The position numbers and the translations under genes were made by a program. From Sycobia sp. Sy_11 (Eukaryota > Arthropoda > Insecta > Hymenoptera > Epichrysomallidae), in NCBI GenBank assembly GCA_018907035.1, contig JACCIC010000353.1, positions 124,001 through 188,000 on the forward strand: a DNA stretch of 64,000 nt. Direction: 5' to 3'. Under the pieces are notes generated by a model, which worked only from the letters and a program-made list of their open reading frames with translations, did not search any database and was not told where the DNA came from. This document shows, in pieces, positions 37,620 to 50,499 of this stretch (the first letter of the stretch is position 1; the number at the start of each line of letters is the position of its first letter).

Positions 37620-37921
37620 CTACTACCGTCTACGTTATATCGATGTTAGATTCGTCCTTACACTTGTCGCTTCGTCAAGCGAAACTAACGCCGCGCCAAT
37701 GCAATCGGTCACGGCCGAGATTATCGTTAAGCTTTCATAATTACGCGCTTTGGCATCATAATCCGATCGGAGGTTGCTGTACTCCAGGTTGGATTAAGTG
37801 GTTGTTGGCGAGGGATAGCTGTAGTTACGGCCGAGGCCCAGGTGGTATAATGGGCGTGAAATGTCTATGCGATGGCGCCAATGGACTGGCGGACAGGAAC
37901 TACTGCATTCGAGATCCATAG
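37620..37921 (+). other. GC-rich block with an open frame of doubtful coding value
   Basis: The end of a 142-residue frame reads GGCCTPGWIKWLLARDSC, then SYGRGPGGIMGVKCLCDGAN, before a stop at 37919. The upstream half of the same frame is AT-rich and not protein-like, and no splice acceptor was convincing. It may be conserved regulatory DNA instead. Confidence 0.18.
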
Positions 37922-38556
37922 CGAATGACATCCTTGCTTATTCGGAATAGAGTTATGGGCCTTGAATTCTTAAATCTTTTTCGAAATCTTAAAGTTTAAA
38001 TTTAATTTTTAAAAAAAACATTACAATTTTCTAATGAAGAATTCTAGATATTGCAAAGATCGTAACAACATATAATCCATCCCAAGTACGTACATCATAT
38101 AAAGCCATAGGAACGCTATCGGAATAAAACATACTACTTTTGGATATTAGTAATTTTTCTGGCAATGTATTGGCGCACTTCTCGTTCATCTCTCTTTAAC
38201 TTAATCGCCAAATATTAAAGAATCGGATCATCGAGCTAAAAACAGTTATCGGATTCTTACTAAGGAGTATCGTCCATTCGTAATAAGTGGACTCCGGATG
38301 CTCGCATCCATGAACAATTGACCGAAACATTTCGCAAAGATCCAGAAGAATGCCTATTGCTGATTGGACCCGATCAGCTATATAGGAACAATCTGTAAAA
38401 ATAGAGAGGAAGTAATTCCAGGATGAAGGAAAAAGAGATCGAGATCAGCCGGAGTTTAATAGAGTAGGATGCTAGAATGCCGGTTCTCGTAAATCCTCTA
38501 TGACCCAGGTGAAATGTCTTGAGTCCGGCAGATTTCTCCTGCTATTGTGGAGTAAG

Positions 38557-38560
<4 letters not shown>

Positions 38561-38601
<41 letters not shown>
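38561..38601. repeat. (GA)n microsatellite
   Basis: Uninterrupted tract at the edge of a GC-rich block. Confidence 0.97.
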
Positions 38602-38605
<4 letters not shown>

Positions 38606-38864
38606 GGAAGGGTTGGTCGGAGATGAGGAGAAAACTGTAAGAGATAGCGGAATTGGCTGTGGTGGGGCGCGAATAACGCTCCCACCGAGGCCGTTTCTCC
38701 CGCTGGCCGGCTCTCGCGTTATCTCCACCCATGCTTACCTCAATGCGTGCGCGTTTGTCCGCGCTCGGGACTCGCTATCAACCAGGCGTCGTCGTCTCAG
38801 CACTGACCATCGCGCGGACGCTCTTTGAAAGAACGAGGGACAGAGACAGAGAGAAAGAGAAGGG

Positions 38865-38871
<7 letters not shown>

Positions 38872-38913
<42 letters not shown>
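38872..38913. repeat. (GA)n microsatellite
   Basis: Second GA tract about 270 bases from the previous one. Confidence 0.97.
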
Positions 38914-38921
<8 letters not shown>

Positions 38922-41689
38922 GACTAGGAATAGCCACAGAATAGCCGCACACATTGTACCGCTCCCTCGGGGATTCTCATTTCGCGGAAGCTCCTTGTCT
39001 ATTCCGAGCTTTCCCTTCAATGAAAGAGCGACCGGAACCAGCGCCATCTCGCCACACTCACGTCCCGGCAAAAGAGCCGGGGATTGTCGGATTGGACGAT
39101 CGATTCGCTGCTGACTTCGGCTGCTTTTTTTCTATCCTCTCTTCCCTTCCCCAAACATCCTCCCGCCCTTTCTAGTTTTCGTTCATTTTTTTTTTTTTTG
39201 TTTTTTTTTCTCCTTTTTTTTCAAACACGAGCATCATCTCGATGATGCTTATATCGCCGCGCGAAGAAACGAGCGCAAATCCGGGACCTGAGACACGCGA
39301 GCAAAGGAAAACTATAACGTCGATTGCTCCGCTGAAGAATAAATCGTTTACAGTCGAAAGAGAAACGAGGAGAGGAGTGATTACTTGTTCGACTATCGAT
39401 AAATGCGACATTAAAGTATACGTTGATAATCATGGCAGTAGATATATCATTCTGCTTGGCTTTACATCAATCTAGAAAGAACGTATCGTTGCAATGCCTA
39501 ATGTACAGATTTATGTAAATTTGTATTTTGTCTGCCTGATTTTCTTATTGCAATACGTCCAATTTGGTTTTCAATACTGTCCATCCGCTATTTCTGTAAT
39601 TACAACAGTTTTTTCTTGCACAATTTTTTTTCTTTCAGTCTTTAATCTTATAAATTCGTATCTACGATAATTAGAGAAAAAAGATTGGAATTTTCAGCAA
39701 GTATTGCATACGACTTACAACAAAATCATTATACAAATAACAGAGTGTTTATATAATAAAATTAAATTAAACGGTATTTCCACGCTGAAAGATGGTTCTG
39801 TACTGAGCAATAGCTTTTCTAAGTAAATTTAATATTTTATCAGACCCAACGTTACACAGAACTCTCGAAGTCCGCGACCAGTATGTCGAGATATCTACGT
39901 AAAATTAAACAAGAAACTTTCTGATGTCGTACGTCCGCGAGGACATGCGTGAGGTCGAAGAAAAGAATAGGAGGCAAAATTTCCTCGTAGCAGTTACGAG
40001 TATGGCCTCCATTCCGTCGGATAGGACGGCAATGGTCGCGCCGCTCTACGGTACACATGATAATCTAGACCTGCCAAGGGAGAGACGAAGAAGGCCGTTA
40101 GGATGGAACGGGAGCAGTGAAATGGACGCGGTAACTGCCCCCTATCCCCTTCTTCCAACTCCCCGCCCCATACGCGCATTGTCTGCATGCTCGCTGATAT
40201 ATACACAGGCGACACACGTTCTCTCCGTCCACGCTCCACCCGCCCCCACCTTCCGAAAAACTTTTCCCAGCGAGACGCGAAATTAGTTTCTCTCCACCTG
40301 GTCGGGCCCGCCCGCCCGCTCGGCGCTTGCGAGCTCGCGAGACGAGAGGAGGGTGCGGATGAAAGGAAGAGAGATACGCTCGCGCAACCCTCCGCGTCGC
40401 TGACTGCAAAACTTGACGCTCTCCAACTGCGCGCATGGGTGGGACGGCGACGGGCGGACGGGGAGGGGGGGGGGGCTCGGAAGAACTTTGTGTTTGGATA
40501 CTATATATATATATATATAACATCCGCACCGTTCGAGCGGGCGCGCGTACTGATATCTGGAAAAAGGGGCACGCACTGCGCGCGATAGAGATGGATCTCT
40601 GCCCCCCCCCTCGCACCCGAACTCCTCCACGCGCGGATGCTTCTTCGCGGTGCCTTTGAAAATGGTACGTGAGGCTTTTTCGCAAACGCCCACCCACCCA
40701 CGAGCGTAAGAAGACCGCGCCGTTATTCCGGCCGCGCAGTCGATTTTCGAACGCTCCTACATATAAGTATGTGTGTGTATGTGGATGGGTGTGTACATTT
40801 ATGTATGTAGGACTCACGGGAGAGAGGAGAGGCGGTTAAGAAAGTGAAGAGGAGCGCGGAGAGGTGAAGAAATGGTCCTGTCGGAATAGTCCTGGATTAC
40901 TTTTTTTCTTTTTTTTTTGTTCTACGGCGATCATTTCACCGGAACGCGCGAGAAAACTTTCGATTCCGATAAATCATCCCTCTTTAATGCACTGTAAACC
41001 CAGCCTGTGGCTACAGCGAAATATTGTACGACTCAAGGGATCTTTATTTGATTTCTACTCTGTTTTTTTTTTTTCATACATGTTTTATTCAGTATGGCTC
41101 TCGTTTGAAGTGTAGTCGAACTCGGTAATGTCACCGGCTCGCCTAATACTTAAAGTACTGACTTTTTCCCGTCAAATTTCAATTTTTACAGTCTCATAAA
41201 AAATGAAAGATGCTTAATATTACTTTCTTTCGCAAAAATGATATGTCAATCTACTGCTGATTCTATTATCTGTATAGGTATTTCTGATAATGGCAAAATG
41301 CATTAATTGGTAATGACATAGTTGTTATTAACGACGATTAAACAACATTTTTATCATAGATTCGTACAATTCTTTTGAAAGTTATAGAACAATAATTTTA
41401 GTGTTCTAACATGTGATCGAGAGTTTTGAAGAGAATGACCAATCATGAAGATATTTTTGACACGTTGCAATAAAATAGCTCAATTATATAATTACGTTGA
41501 GTGCTGTGTTTATACGAGGTCGCAAAGACACAAATAGTGCTGAACGATCAGATCGCCGAAAAACTTCGACAATTGGGCCAGAAAACATTTAAAAAAGGAT
41601 AAAAACTTTTTACTCGCTTCCATACGGTGAAGAATATATCAGATGGTAGTGTATTTACTATTTTTCATTAACATTTGTAAGTGAGAAAA

Positions 41690-41925
41690 GTGCATGTAAA
41701 GAGGGTGCCGCGTTTGCTCACAGCCGATCAGAAACATCACAGAAACTTCAAAGGGCTGTTTGAGACATTACAAATGAGAAAAACGTGATTTTCTTTATCT
41801 ATATGTAGCAATGGGTGAAACATAGGATCCATTACTGCACATTATCAGCAAAAGGATCGCCAAATGAGTGTACAGCATCTAGAAAAAGCTCCCCAAAGTT
41901 ACTAAAAACACTTTTTTTTCATTTA
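41690..41925 (+). pseudogene. Mariner transposase N-terminal relic
   Basis: Reading plus frames with stops gives KVHVKRVPRLLTADQKHHR, equivalent to the mariner WVPRLLTxDQK motif. After it come WxHxAxSxxPNE-like remains, of which W-I-H-Y is visible as WV..RIHYCTLSAKGSPNE at about 41818-41865 and ...SSPK near 41895, where mariners carry TWIHHYTPE and ESRPKxxK. Several stops and frame changes interrupt it. No DD34D core follows. Confidence 0.5.
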
Positions 41926-42259
41926 AACCTTATATAAAATAGCTGCCGAAATTTTTAGCCTCCATATTTAATGAATTTATCACTTTTTCAGGCATATATC
42001 TTGATACATAAGGTAGAAATTTTTGAGAAAATATTTGTTAATCAATTAATCTTGAGACTAATTTTGAGCGTTAACAAATAACACGATTTTGGAATAATAT
42101 AATATGACTATCTATCTACTAGCCTTATAACACCGAAAATATTTTCTTTTCATTTATTCATCCGTATTGCATATTGAAAGTCGTTTAAAAAAAAACATTA
42201 AAATAATTATAATATATAAATAACAGCTATATAAGACCAAGCTGAATTATTTATTCCTG

Positions 42260-43120
42260 AAATTAATGAAAACTGATTTTCTTCGGCGCAAAATGTGCAA
42301 CGATACTAAGCTCCATCTAGAAATCTCGGCGATCAGAATGAGATCGAGCCCTAGTTATACTCCCAGAGCTCGTATAATTAATTTTTCGAACCCATTTGCA
42401 ATTGCTTCGAAGCTCCCTCTCGAGCAAGCGAGTACCACTGTCAATTTTCACACTTTATGTGCCTTAAGTCGCAGCGTACACCCATCGTGCTGTCGGCTTC
42501 CTTAATTAGATCCGACGAGGATGAAGCATGCACGCGAGCCCAAAGAAAGCATTCCTTATAGCTCGCCCTCCCCTTCCCCCTCCCCCTCCAACAGCCTGCC
42601 AATTCACTCGAACCTCTTCGGCCAATGACTTGGCCGGGGAAAGGGGAGCATCAGCCGGGGCTTTCCTGCCACGGTCAATATACGGCAAGCCCTTGCAAAG
42701 TTTTAAGAGACTTCAAATTCCTTCTGCGCGCCCGGCGCCAACGAGACGGGCGAGCGCTTACGAGGCTGCTGGAACAAGGTGCGGCGGGTTGGGGTGGGGG
42801 GGGGGGGAGAATAATGCACGCGCATCGTCGAGTGGACAGGGGGTAAAATTGGGGATGGGGAGAGGCGGCACCGCGGATGTCGCGAGAGCTGCGCCCGATA
42901 GAAAACAAAAATATTCGAAAAAAAAGAAACAAAAAAAAAAAGTTGCATTTTTGCGGAGCGAAGCATCGCGCGCCTCGCAATCGGCGGACCGGTACGGCCT
43001 GTAGTAGTTAGTTGTTCGCAATTACGTGCTCTGGCATTCGCGGGACTCCGGTGAGAGCCACGGTGGCGCTGATGGAGAAGAGTCGCTAATGATTCACTAA
43101 CGAGGCGAGTGCTTGGCCCG

Positions 43121-43171
<51 letters not shown>

Positions 43172-43588
43172 TTCCTCTCGTTCTTTTTGCTTTCCAAATC
43201 GGGAGAGCAAGAGATAGGGTGAGAGAAAGGAACATGAATAGCTCAAGAGACTGCACCGCTTGTCTTTCGAGCTATGCATTTTCCAAGGACTCGGGTTTAC
43301 ATCGCCGATTGTGCGCACCTTGGCCCTCCAACCGCCGGCTCGTCAGTGAATATATACGTACATACCTTAGTCGAGAAAGAGGGAGAGAGAGAGAGAGAGA
43401 CGGAGACAGAGGCTGTACTCCGATGCTTCAAAAGCACTTTGCGAAGCAGGTCACTCCGCTCTGTCTTTTTGAGAAGTAGGCGCTCAAGAGGACGCCGCCG
43501 CTTTGACGGTAATGAATTATTCGAACGAATTAATGATCCTCCCGGCCACGTAGCTGCGGATCTTCGGAATTTTTCTAATTAAAGATAC
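42260..43588. other. GC-rich block with CT tract
   Basis: CpG- and C-rich sequence with a G run at 42795-42808, (CT)n at 43122-43169 and a GA patch at 43380-43400. Overlapping frames in all registers up to 164 residues are fortuitous. Stretches 40870-41690 and 41925-42260 hold nothing recognised apart from the mariner relic between them. Confidence 0.35.
43122..43169. repeat. (CT)n microsatellite
   Basis: Tract within a GC-rich block. Confidence 0.97.
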
Positions 43589-43630
43589 ATACACACACAC
43601 ACACATACACACACACACACGCGCGCGCGT
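43589..43630. repeat. (CA)n/(CG)n compound microsatellite
   Basis: CA repeat with one TA interruption, running into GCGCGCGCG. Confidence 0.95.
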
Positions 43631-46490
43631 ATACATTTTTTGCAAATATTAAGTCTTCTTAGAAATTCTTTAATGTAAAACAAACTATATAAAGATTCTT
43701 TTCTTTGTTTTCTTTTCAATGGATAAAGTGTCATGCAACTGCTGAAACTGCAGTTTCGACAGCACCATTAGAAATATCTAGCACAAGTAATTAATAGAAA
43801 ATCTATTTTATGATCATTCTAGAGGTAAGTAAAATAAAATTCAGTACCATGTTAATTAATTCAGTCACGAATAATGAGGCAATAAACAAAGATCTACACA
43901 AATCGTGTTTATTATTTGTATTTATTTAATTGTTTATTACTTATCGTGGCTTTATTATGCTTGGGAATACTAATTAGTGAACGAGGTTTAAAATCTGTTC
44001 TTAAACAGGGCATATAATAAAAATGTTTACAGGGTGCTTGTGTCAATCGATGGAAACCAGAAAGTGATCTCGGCTTATCAAACTACTAGTTCTTCGCCAC
44101 AGCAATAGATTTAAATTTATTTACATTGGCCATTGTGTATTATAGAAATCTCTCGAAAAATCAAATTTAATATAAAGAAACTACTTTGATCGCTTCACAT
44201 CGCTCCACTTTGATTATTGGCGTCTTGTAGTAGTATGTACAGCCAAAAACATGATTTAAAAAAAAAAAATAAGACATTCATATTCAACTTGTAGTCGTTT
44301 TCCAAATGAAATGAACTCTAATATTTTTCTGGAAAAGCAATTTTTCTTTAAAAATTCGAAATTTGGATAAGGACATTGATTTATCAGTATTTTCACCTTT
44401 CTTACTGATTGCACAAAGAAACTATTAGATTCTATTTACATATATTTCATAATCACTCAAACCTCGTTAAACCCTTTTATTTTAACTAATACATTTATCG
44501 ATTTACAGTAAAAATTACGGCGTTATGTTTGCCAAAAAGAACAAACAAAGGACTCAAAAATTAGCAAAGAACTCTCGCGTATCCTTAATTATTGCCTGAA
44601 CATAGATCATACAAACTATCTCCGCTCTGCCGGACGAGCCCGTTATAGTTTTACTACACAGCGACTCATCCACCGCACAGACACAAAGGGGGCACGAATC
44701 CTCTATCGCCGCGACGAGAAAATGAAGCACGAACTTCCGCGCGACACTGGATGGATGGAGGGGGCGGGGGTTAATAAGCAACGCCGAACGGATCACCCAC
44801 ACTTGATTCGAGCACCGGTCGTCTGCAGAACCCGCTCCTCGAGTCCTAATCCGTGGTGTAAGCGCCCCCCCCTCCTCCCGACGGCTTATCCTTTCGTTTC
44901 GGAGCCAAGACTAACGACGATTCTGCCGTTTCTCCTTACGCGGGAGACTCGATTGCGAGAGGAAGAATCGATCTCCCCCTCTCACCACCAAATCCTCCGA
45001 TTCGCCGAAGTGCGGCTTGTCATCCACGAATTAATACCGGGCGACTTGGGTATATTTCCGTGAAGTAACCGCGAGTGCTGGAGCGTTCGAGTTTGATGGT
45101 GTCTATATATATATTTATTATGATCTTCACTCTCGTCTAATACCCCGTGCGTTCAAAAGTGGGTAATGAACGACGTTGTGCGAACGTATACGAACATGAC
45201 ATCCAGTTGATGGAGGTGTAGAGGTGTAATTGCATGGATTTATATATGATTTCCCTTACGGTATGCGAGATATTTGGAGTATTGCTAGAAATTGAAATCT
45301 CCAGTATAGAGGTGTTAAAAGAGATTTTTTTCGTCTTTTCCCCCGATAATATAATATATTATGTTGGACGAAAGGAAAGATTTCCTGAAAAATTTCATTA
45401 GTTACGCTCTGACAGCCAGTAGCGAAATTGATAAAATGCTAATTCATTCACAGCTTGCACAAAACATCAGCGTATAATTGACTTTCTTTTTATATCCGAT
45501 TTTCAATTACAAACGAGTAAGTTAGTTTCTGAAGAAAAAAAACTTTTATCAAAAAACATATATTTCTAAGGGTCATAGTAAAGTAAAAGGACGAAAAAGG
45601 GGAATATAGCATGTGAGTTTTCATGGATTATACTAACTGCAACTTTTAGGAGATTTTCAAAACTGCACGCGGCACCCATATATCCAAAAAGCTTAAGAAT
45701 GAAAGACGGAAATAATTTATTTCATTTATCCAATTTTTCGTACATAAAAGAATGACGTCTTTTTACATAAATAGCTCCAACTTTTTATTTTAATCCTAGG
45801 CGTGTAGTGTATAATTATATTTCTATAATATCAAGTATTATTACATTTTTTATCAATTCATTACTAGTTTTTTATATTTAAGGATCGTGTTCTAGAAAAT
45901 TGAATTAACAAATTCTATAAAAAACAAAACTGTCGCGCATGCTTTTGTTGAAAAACGAGTTTGAGACTCCGATATTCCTGAAATTGCCTATTTCCTAAAT
46001 TTTACTTTTATTAGGTTCAGTGAAATTTATAAGACGATGATAATAAATGCTTTTGAAAATAAGTACTCCAATGTATTTTTTCTTTTGCTTCTGTATTTAT
46101 TTTTCATGTTTGACTATTCTTCCTTTTGATTCTCGATATGGAAATTCGATCTTTATCTAAATTTGGATTACTGTATATACTCTATTTCAAGAATTAATAC
46201 GAGAATTTACATTTGATAAGGAAGACAAGATTTATGCAAATAGTATTACTAAATGTTGAACTGATTTTTGACACGTGTCTCTTCCGATAATACGTTACTT
46301 TTTCTTTCACTGCACCCTTTCGTTATAACAGATTGCATTAGTGAATCCCGCAGGATTTTCATCATTTTAAAGAGAACGTCATCCATCTTCGTTAAATCCG
46401 CACAAAAAAAAAGAAAAGACAAGAAGACTACGTATGCCAGAAAAACAAAACTTCCCGGTTATCCATCAATCTTATTAATTACGCAACACA
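43631..46490. other. AT-rich DNA around a GC-rich patch, no gene seen
   Basis: The patch at 44550-45070 is CpG-containing, with a 113-residue plus frame lacking any recognisable domain. The remainder is AT-rich. Confidence 0.35.
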
Positions 46491-46493
46491 CGT

Positions 46494-46516
46494 ATATATA
46501 TATATATATATATATA
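46494..46516. repeat. (TA)n microsatellite
   Basis: Short TA tract. Confidence 0.95.
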
Positions 46517-46559
46517 CACCCCTATCTCTCTCAAAAAAAAACCCCGCTCGGCTTCCAGC

Positions 46560-47110
46560 TCGTGCACGTTGACGCCCTCCTTCCGCTGCACCGAGAGATT
46601 GAATAAAAAAAAAAAAAAACAGAAACAAGATAAGTGTTAGGGACTCGCGCGAAGGTAACGGGCGATACATCAATTTGGAGAATCTCCGCGTGCGCGGTCT
46701 ATTAGCATAACACCCCGGGCCGTGCCAGCCGCGACCGAACAACAAAGTTTGAAAAAGCCCGGCTACGGGTGCCCGAGGCTTTCGCACTCGGCAGAAAAGT
46801 CGCTCCCCCCTCCCCCCCTCCTCACTGTTTCTCGCCCCTGCCACCGGAACCGAAATATACGACGTGAACTTTTAAGCGTCGCGGCGCGCGAGGCCGAAAA
46901 ACCGCCGTTCCGAAGAAAACGCGGCGCCCGCCGTGGCGGCGAGCCCGCGAGAGGTTGCGAATCGTAAAAGTAAGCGCGCAACGACGCGAGTCCCGGGAAT
47001 ACGGGGATCGGGGCGGTTGCCTTCCCGGCGCCTCTTTTGGACTGTATTATGGGATTAGAATAATTCGGCGTTCGTATCGGCATTAATCGTGCGAGCCGAC
47101 CGATTTAATT
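46560..47110. other. CpG-rich block
   Basis: Dense CpG sequence with GTAAGCGCGC donor-like site at 46968. It ends just before MITE copy 2. There is no credible ORF. Confidence 0.3.
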
Positions 47111-47127
47111 AGCCAGCAGTACGAGCG

Positions 47128-47487
47128 AAATAAATTAGTTAAAGATTTTTAACGGTCTAGCAATTTTTGTAGCATAATATATTATACTAATATAACGACA
47201 GTCAGATTGTCATTGACTATAATCACCCTCCTAGTATTTGAAATTGGAAATTACTGCTAAAAAAATCAAATTATAAGTCAATTGAATTAAAAATTAAAAA
47301 ATAAAAATAAAATCATCTTTATTCTATTTTAGTAGAACAACCTGACTGTACCCATCACCGTCAATTCAAACTTTATATTTCAGATTATACAGGGATGATC
47401 ATAAACAAGAACAGTCTATCATTTCTTATATGAGTATTATATTATTGTATAAATCGATTGTAAACCGATAAAAATGTTTATTGATTT
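47128..47487. mobile_element. MITE copy 2, same family as 12021-12412
   Basis: The core GACAGTCAGATTGTCATTG and the right part (CAACCTGACTGTACCCATCACC, then the inverse of CTTGTTTANNATCANCCC) match copy 1 base for base over long stretches. The right end, GATTGTAAACCGATAAAAATGTTTATTGATTT, parallels the right end of copy 1. The left end is more diverged. There is no coding capacity. This copy looks older than copy 1. Confidence 0.65.
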
Positions 47488-48359
47488 ACTTGAGAACAGT
47501 CGACATAAGTAAAATTTATGATATAAAGTATGAGAGAAAAGCATAAAAAATTTGTAGCAAATACGTTTTGTTATTAATAAATAAATTTGCCTTATTAAAT
47601 CTTTGGACACACAGTATTATATTTAATAAGCTAGGGGATTTTTTTTGTTTGACATATTCTTCTTGAAGCTAGGAATTTTAAGAAAAAAGTGAACTATGCA
47701 ACGTCTCCACCTGCTTTAAATGAAAGGAAATCTCTTTAATTAAGAATGTATTATTTGATAAAAACAGATTATGACACATAAAAGTGCCCGCGTGCTAATA
47801 ATGGTTATCTACATATACCTTTACCTTCACGATTCGGTACTTCTTAATAGAGCTGCATGGTGCTTTAATCTAAATTTTACCTTTGGTCTATGTTCAGACA
47901 AGAATGCAAATTCAATTAGCGGATGGTCCCTGCAGCAAGTAATCCACTATGCTCGTGTAAAAGTGCAGCAAAATCAAATTATAACATGCACACAGCCCTC
48001 TATAGATTACGAACTTTCTTACAGAGCCTCATTCGGAATCCCCTTCATCTAATAATATGTAAATCAAGTTATTTCAATTAATTTTAAAAGAAATTTTAAC
48101 GAAATAAAATTGCACTTTATTTTTCATACGTTACCTTCTTGGTTGCAACGTTTGTAATTAAACTTCATACACTGGTGAAGATTGGAATTCTTATTGTTAC
48201 CTAATTTTCAATTAAAATAATTATTGACAAATGTTTACGTGTTCAAAGTAATTAAACATATCGTCTTATAACATACATATAATCAGGCCATATAAGATAA
48301 AATAAAATTACATATAACCATCTACAAGTATCTATAATTTTACTGCTCTTCATGAATGA

Positions 48360-48720
48360 TGTTGCAAATCTAACAGATCCCTCGCGACTACGCCATAAAA
48401 ATTTACTATATATATATATAACCTAGCTCGACGCCGCGAACCGAGCGGCCGATGAATTATTTCCGGCGCATTGTCGGCGGATCCGAGAGTTCTTGCGGCG
48501 TACAATTTACGGCGGACGATGACGTGTGACGCGGGACGCGACCGCGGCGCCCATTGAATATTTCAGGCTAGCCCAACGCCCCGCGATGCGGGCGCCACGA
48601 AAAAGCCGCAGATTCCAGGGAACGAAGGACGCGTTGAACTGGGCCCCGGGAGGTGAGTGGCGGTATGGTTTCGGCGGTGGTAAGGAAGTTAGTAATTCAG
48701 CGCGGATGAATTTTTGAAAC
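48360..48720 (+). other. GC-rich block with a possible small exon
   Basis: TTGAATATTTCAG (ending 48567) and GGGAG/GTGAGTGG (donor at 48652) bracket 84 bases with open frames. The acceptor lacks a good pyrimidine tract, so it is recorded only as a possibility. The flank 47490-48360 is AT-rich without features. Confidence 0.15.
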
Positions 48721-50400
48721 TAATGACGAAGCTCCTGACGAAAGCGAATAATTTTTGTAACGAGAGTACGAACTGGACGTTATCTTATTTTCGCGCGAGT
48801 GAATTCTTTCGCAATTCTATAAAGCATAAGTTGTAAATAAAAACAAAAACAACACAATGCAGTAAAATACGTGGATTAAAAATTTATCTTGATCCTGATG
48901 AATGTGCTTGCAAGAACATAACTGAAAAGGAGGTTCTATTTACGCCTGTTCTTGGAAAATTGTTTCGTAATCTTGGAGGGGGTATAAGGGAAATTAATCC
49001 AGAAAAAATATCGACCAATAGAAGAACTCGATAAAAATGAATATATAAATAAATAATGTTTAATAAAGAGAATATAAAACCTATATACGTTTTGATTCAT
49101 CGATTTATTAATTATTTAATGTATTCAATTATAAAAATTAATAAGTAGCTCAAAGTTTTTTAAAATAAATAATAAAACTATTCCAACTCATGCGGATTAT
49201 ATTAATTTACAACCTCTGACCAGATCTACCCCTATCTAATTCCTACCAAAACAACATGATATAAATCCTGCAAAAAAAATTATAGCATTTCTAAATAATA
49301 GCAGTTTATACATTGATATCATAAATATTAAACTTTATTTTGTGACTTAGTAAATTTAATAATAAAATTAAAAAATTAAATGGAATATTATTAAGCAGGC
49401 GTGCCCATTGTACATACAAGAAAGCGCCCGTGATTTGAGTAATACATGATAAAAATTGAAGGTAAAATAAAAAATTGCAGTTTTTTTATACATTCCAATT
49501 CAAAACTATTAGACTACAAAGAAATTTTCTGAAAATTATTCTATTTTTTAAATATAATATATTTCAAATAACATCTTCACTCTGTCACGCAAAAATTTAA
49601 TGTAAAATTATTAATATAAAAAAACATTAACAATTTATCAAAGAAATTTTACATTGTATACAACATAGTGTATCTACGAATTTATTTTGATAATTTCAAA
49701 TAAATAATTCATAAAGATTTGTAGAAGTTATTGGTCCGCCCAATTGTATAAATACAATTTTAAGGAAAACTCGTTTGCAAATGCACTTTACTTCTTAGAA
49801 TAACAAGACATCCTTATATATTTAATCACCGTTGCTGCACAATGCAAATTAATTTCTTCATTAATACTTACCAATAGTTCAGACTTTCTGATCGACTTTA
49901 GAATAACCCAAATGAATTTTGGTACTATAAGTGATTTATTAGATAGGTTAATTTAACTTTCTTTGGTTTAAATTCATTTTAAAAATCTGAAAACAGACGA
50001 TAGCTCATGTTAGAAAAGCAATACCAATATTTATATATATAACCTGCTCAAATATTTTACTCTAAAATGTGGGACATAGATTTATTATTTTTGGACTTTC
50101 ATCGAAACTGTGAGCTAATTTTTTTTTTTTTTTTTGGTAAAACTCAATTTATGTATGTAAAATGTCGCAAATTCGGTAAAGTTCTAATTCATAATGAATT
50201 GTAGCGTTACTAAACTCCACATTACAATTAACTTCTCTCCTTCTAGTATTTATCTATAATATTTAAAGCATATTACCAAATACTATAAATTTTATTTTTG
50301 CAGACAGTTATTTTCGTTTTACGAGAAAAAATTCAGACTATTATTGATGTTCCGCTTTTCCTGATATACAAACACGCGAAGAACGAATAAGAAGACCAGC
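48720..50400. other. AT-rich stretch, no gene seen
   Basis: Only AT-rich sequence with poly-A/T runs (T-run at 50120-50135). Confidence 0.45.
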
Positions 50401-50499
50401 ATAGCTTCTATTCCCCTGGTGTGTATTTTAACTAAAAATGGGGGAAAGGCGCTGGTATATGAAAAAAAGAAGGAAAAGAAAAATAGAAACAAGAGCATC

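Larger units (their letters stand above)
38470..40870. other. GC-rich blocks with two GA tracts
   Basis: CpG-rich sequence at 38600-39120 and 39840-40860 is separated by more AT-rich DNA. It contains (GA)n at 38561-38601 and 38872-38913, T-runs at 39187-39220 and a short TA repeat at 40500-40519. A 239-residue minus frame (40817-40098) is Arg/Pro-rich low complexity. A minus-strand GAG/GTAAGCATGG donor lies at about 38737 with no clear acceptor. Confidence 0.35.

Noticed and set aside
39242..39475. 77-residue ORF with mixed, protein-like composition
   Set aside because: No recognised domain, no splice sites or promoter. Length is within chance for this window.
40098..40817. 239-residue minus-strand ORF, the longest open frame
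   Set aside because: Reads through CA and TA repeats and Arg/Pro/Gly-rich GC sequence. Several other registers are open over the same bases, as expected from composition.
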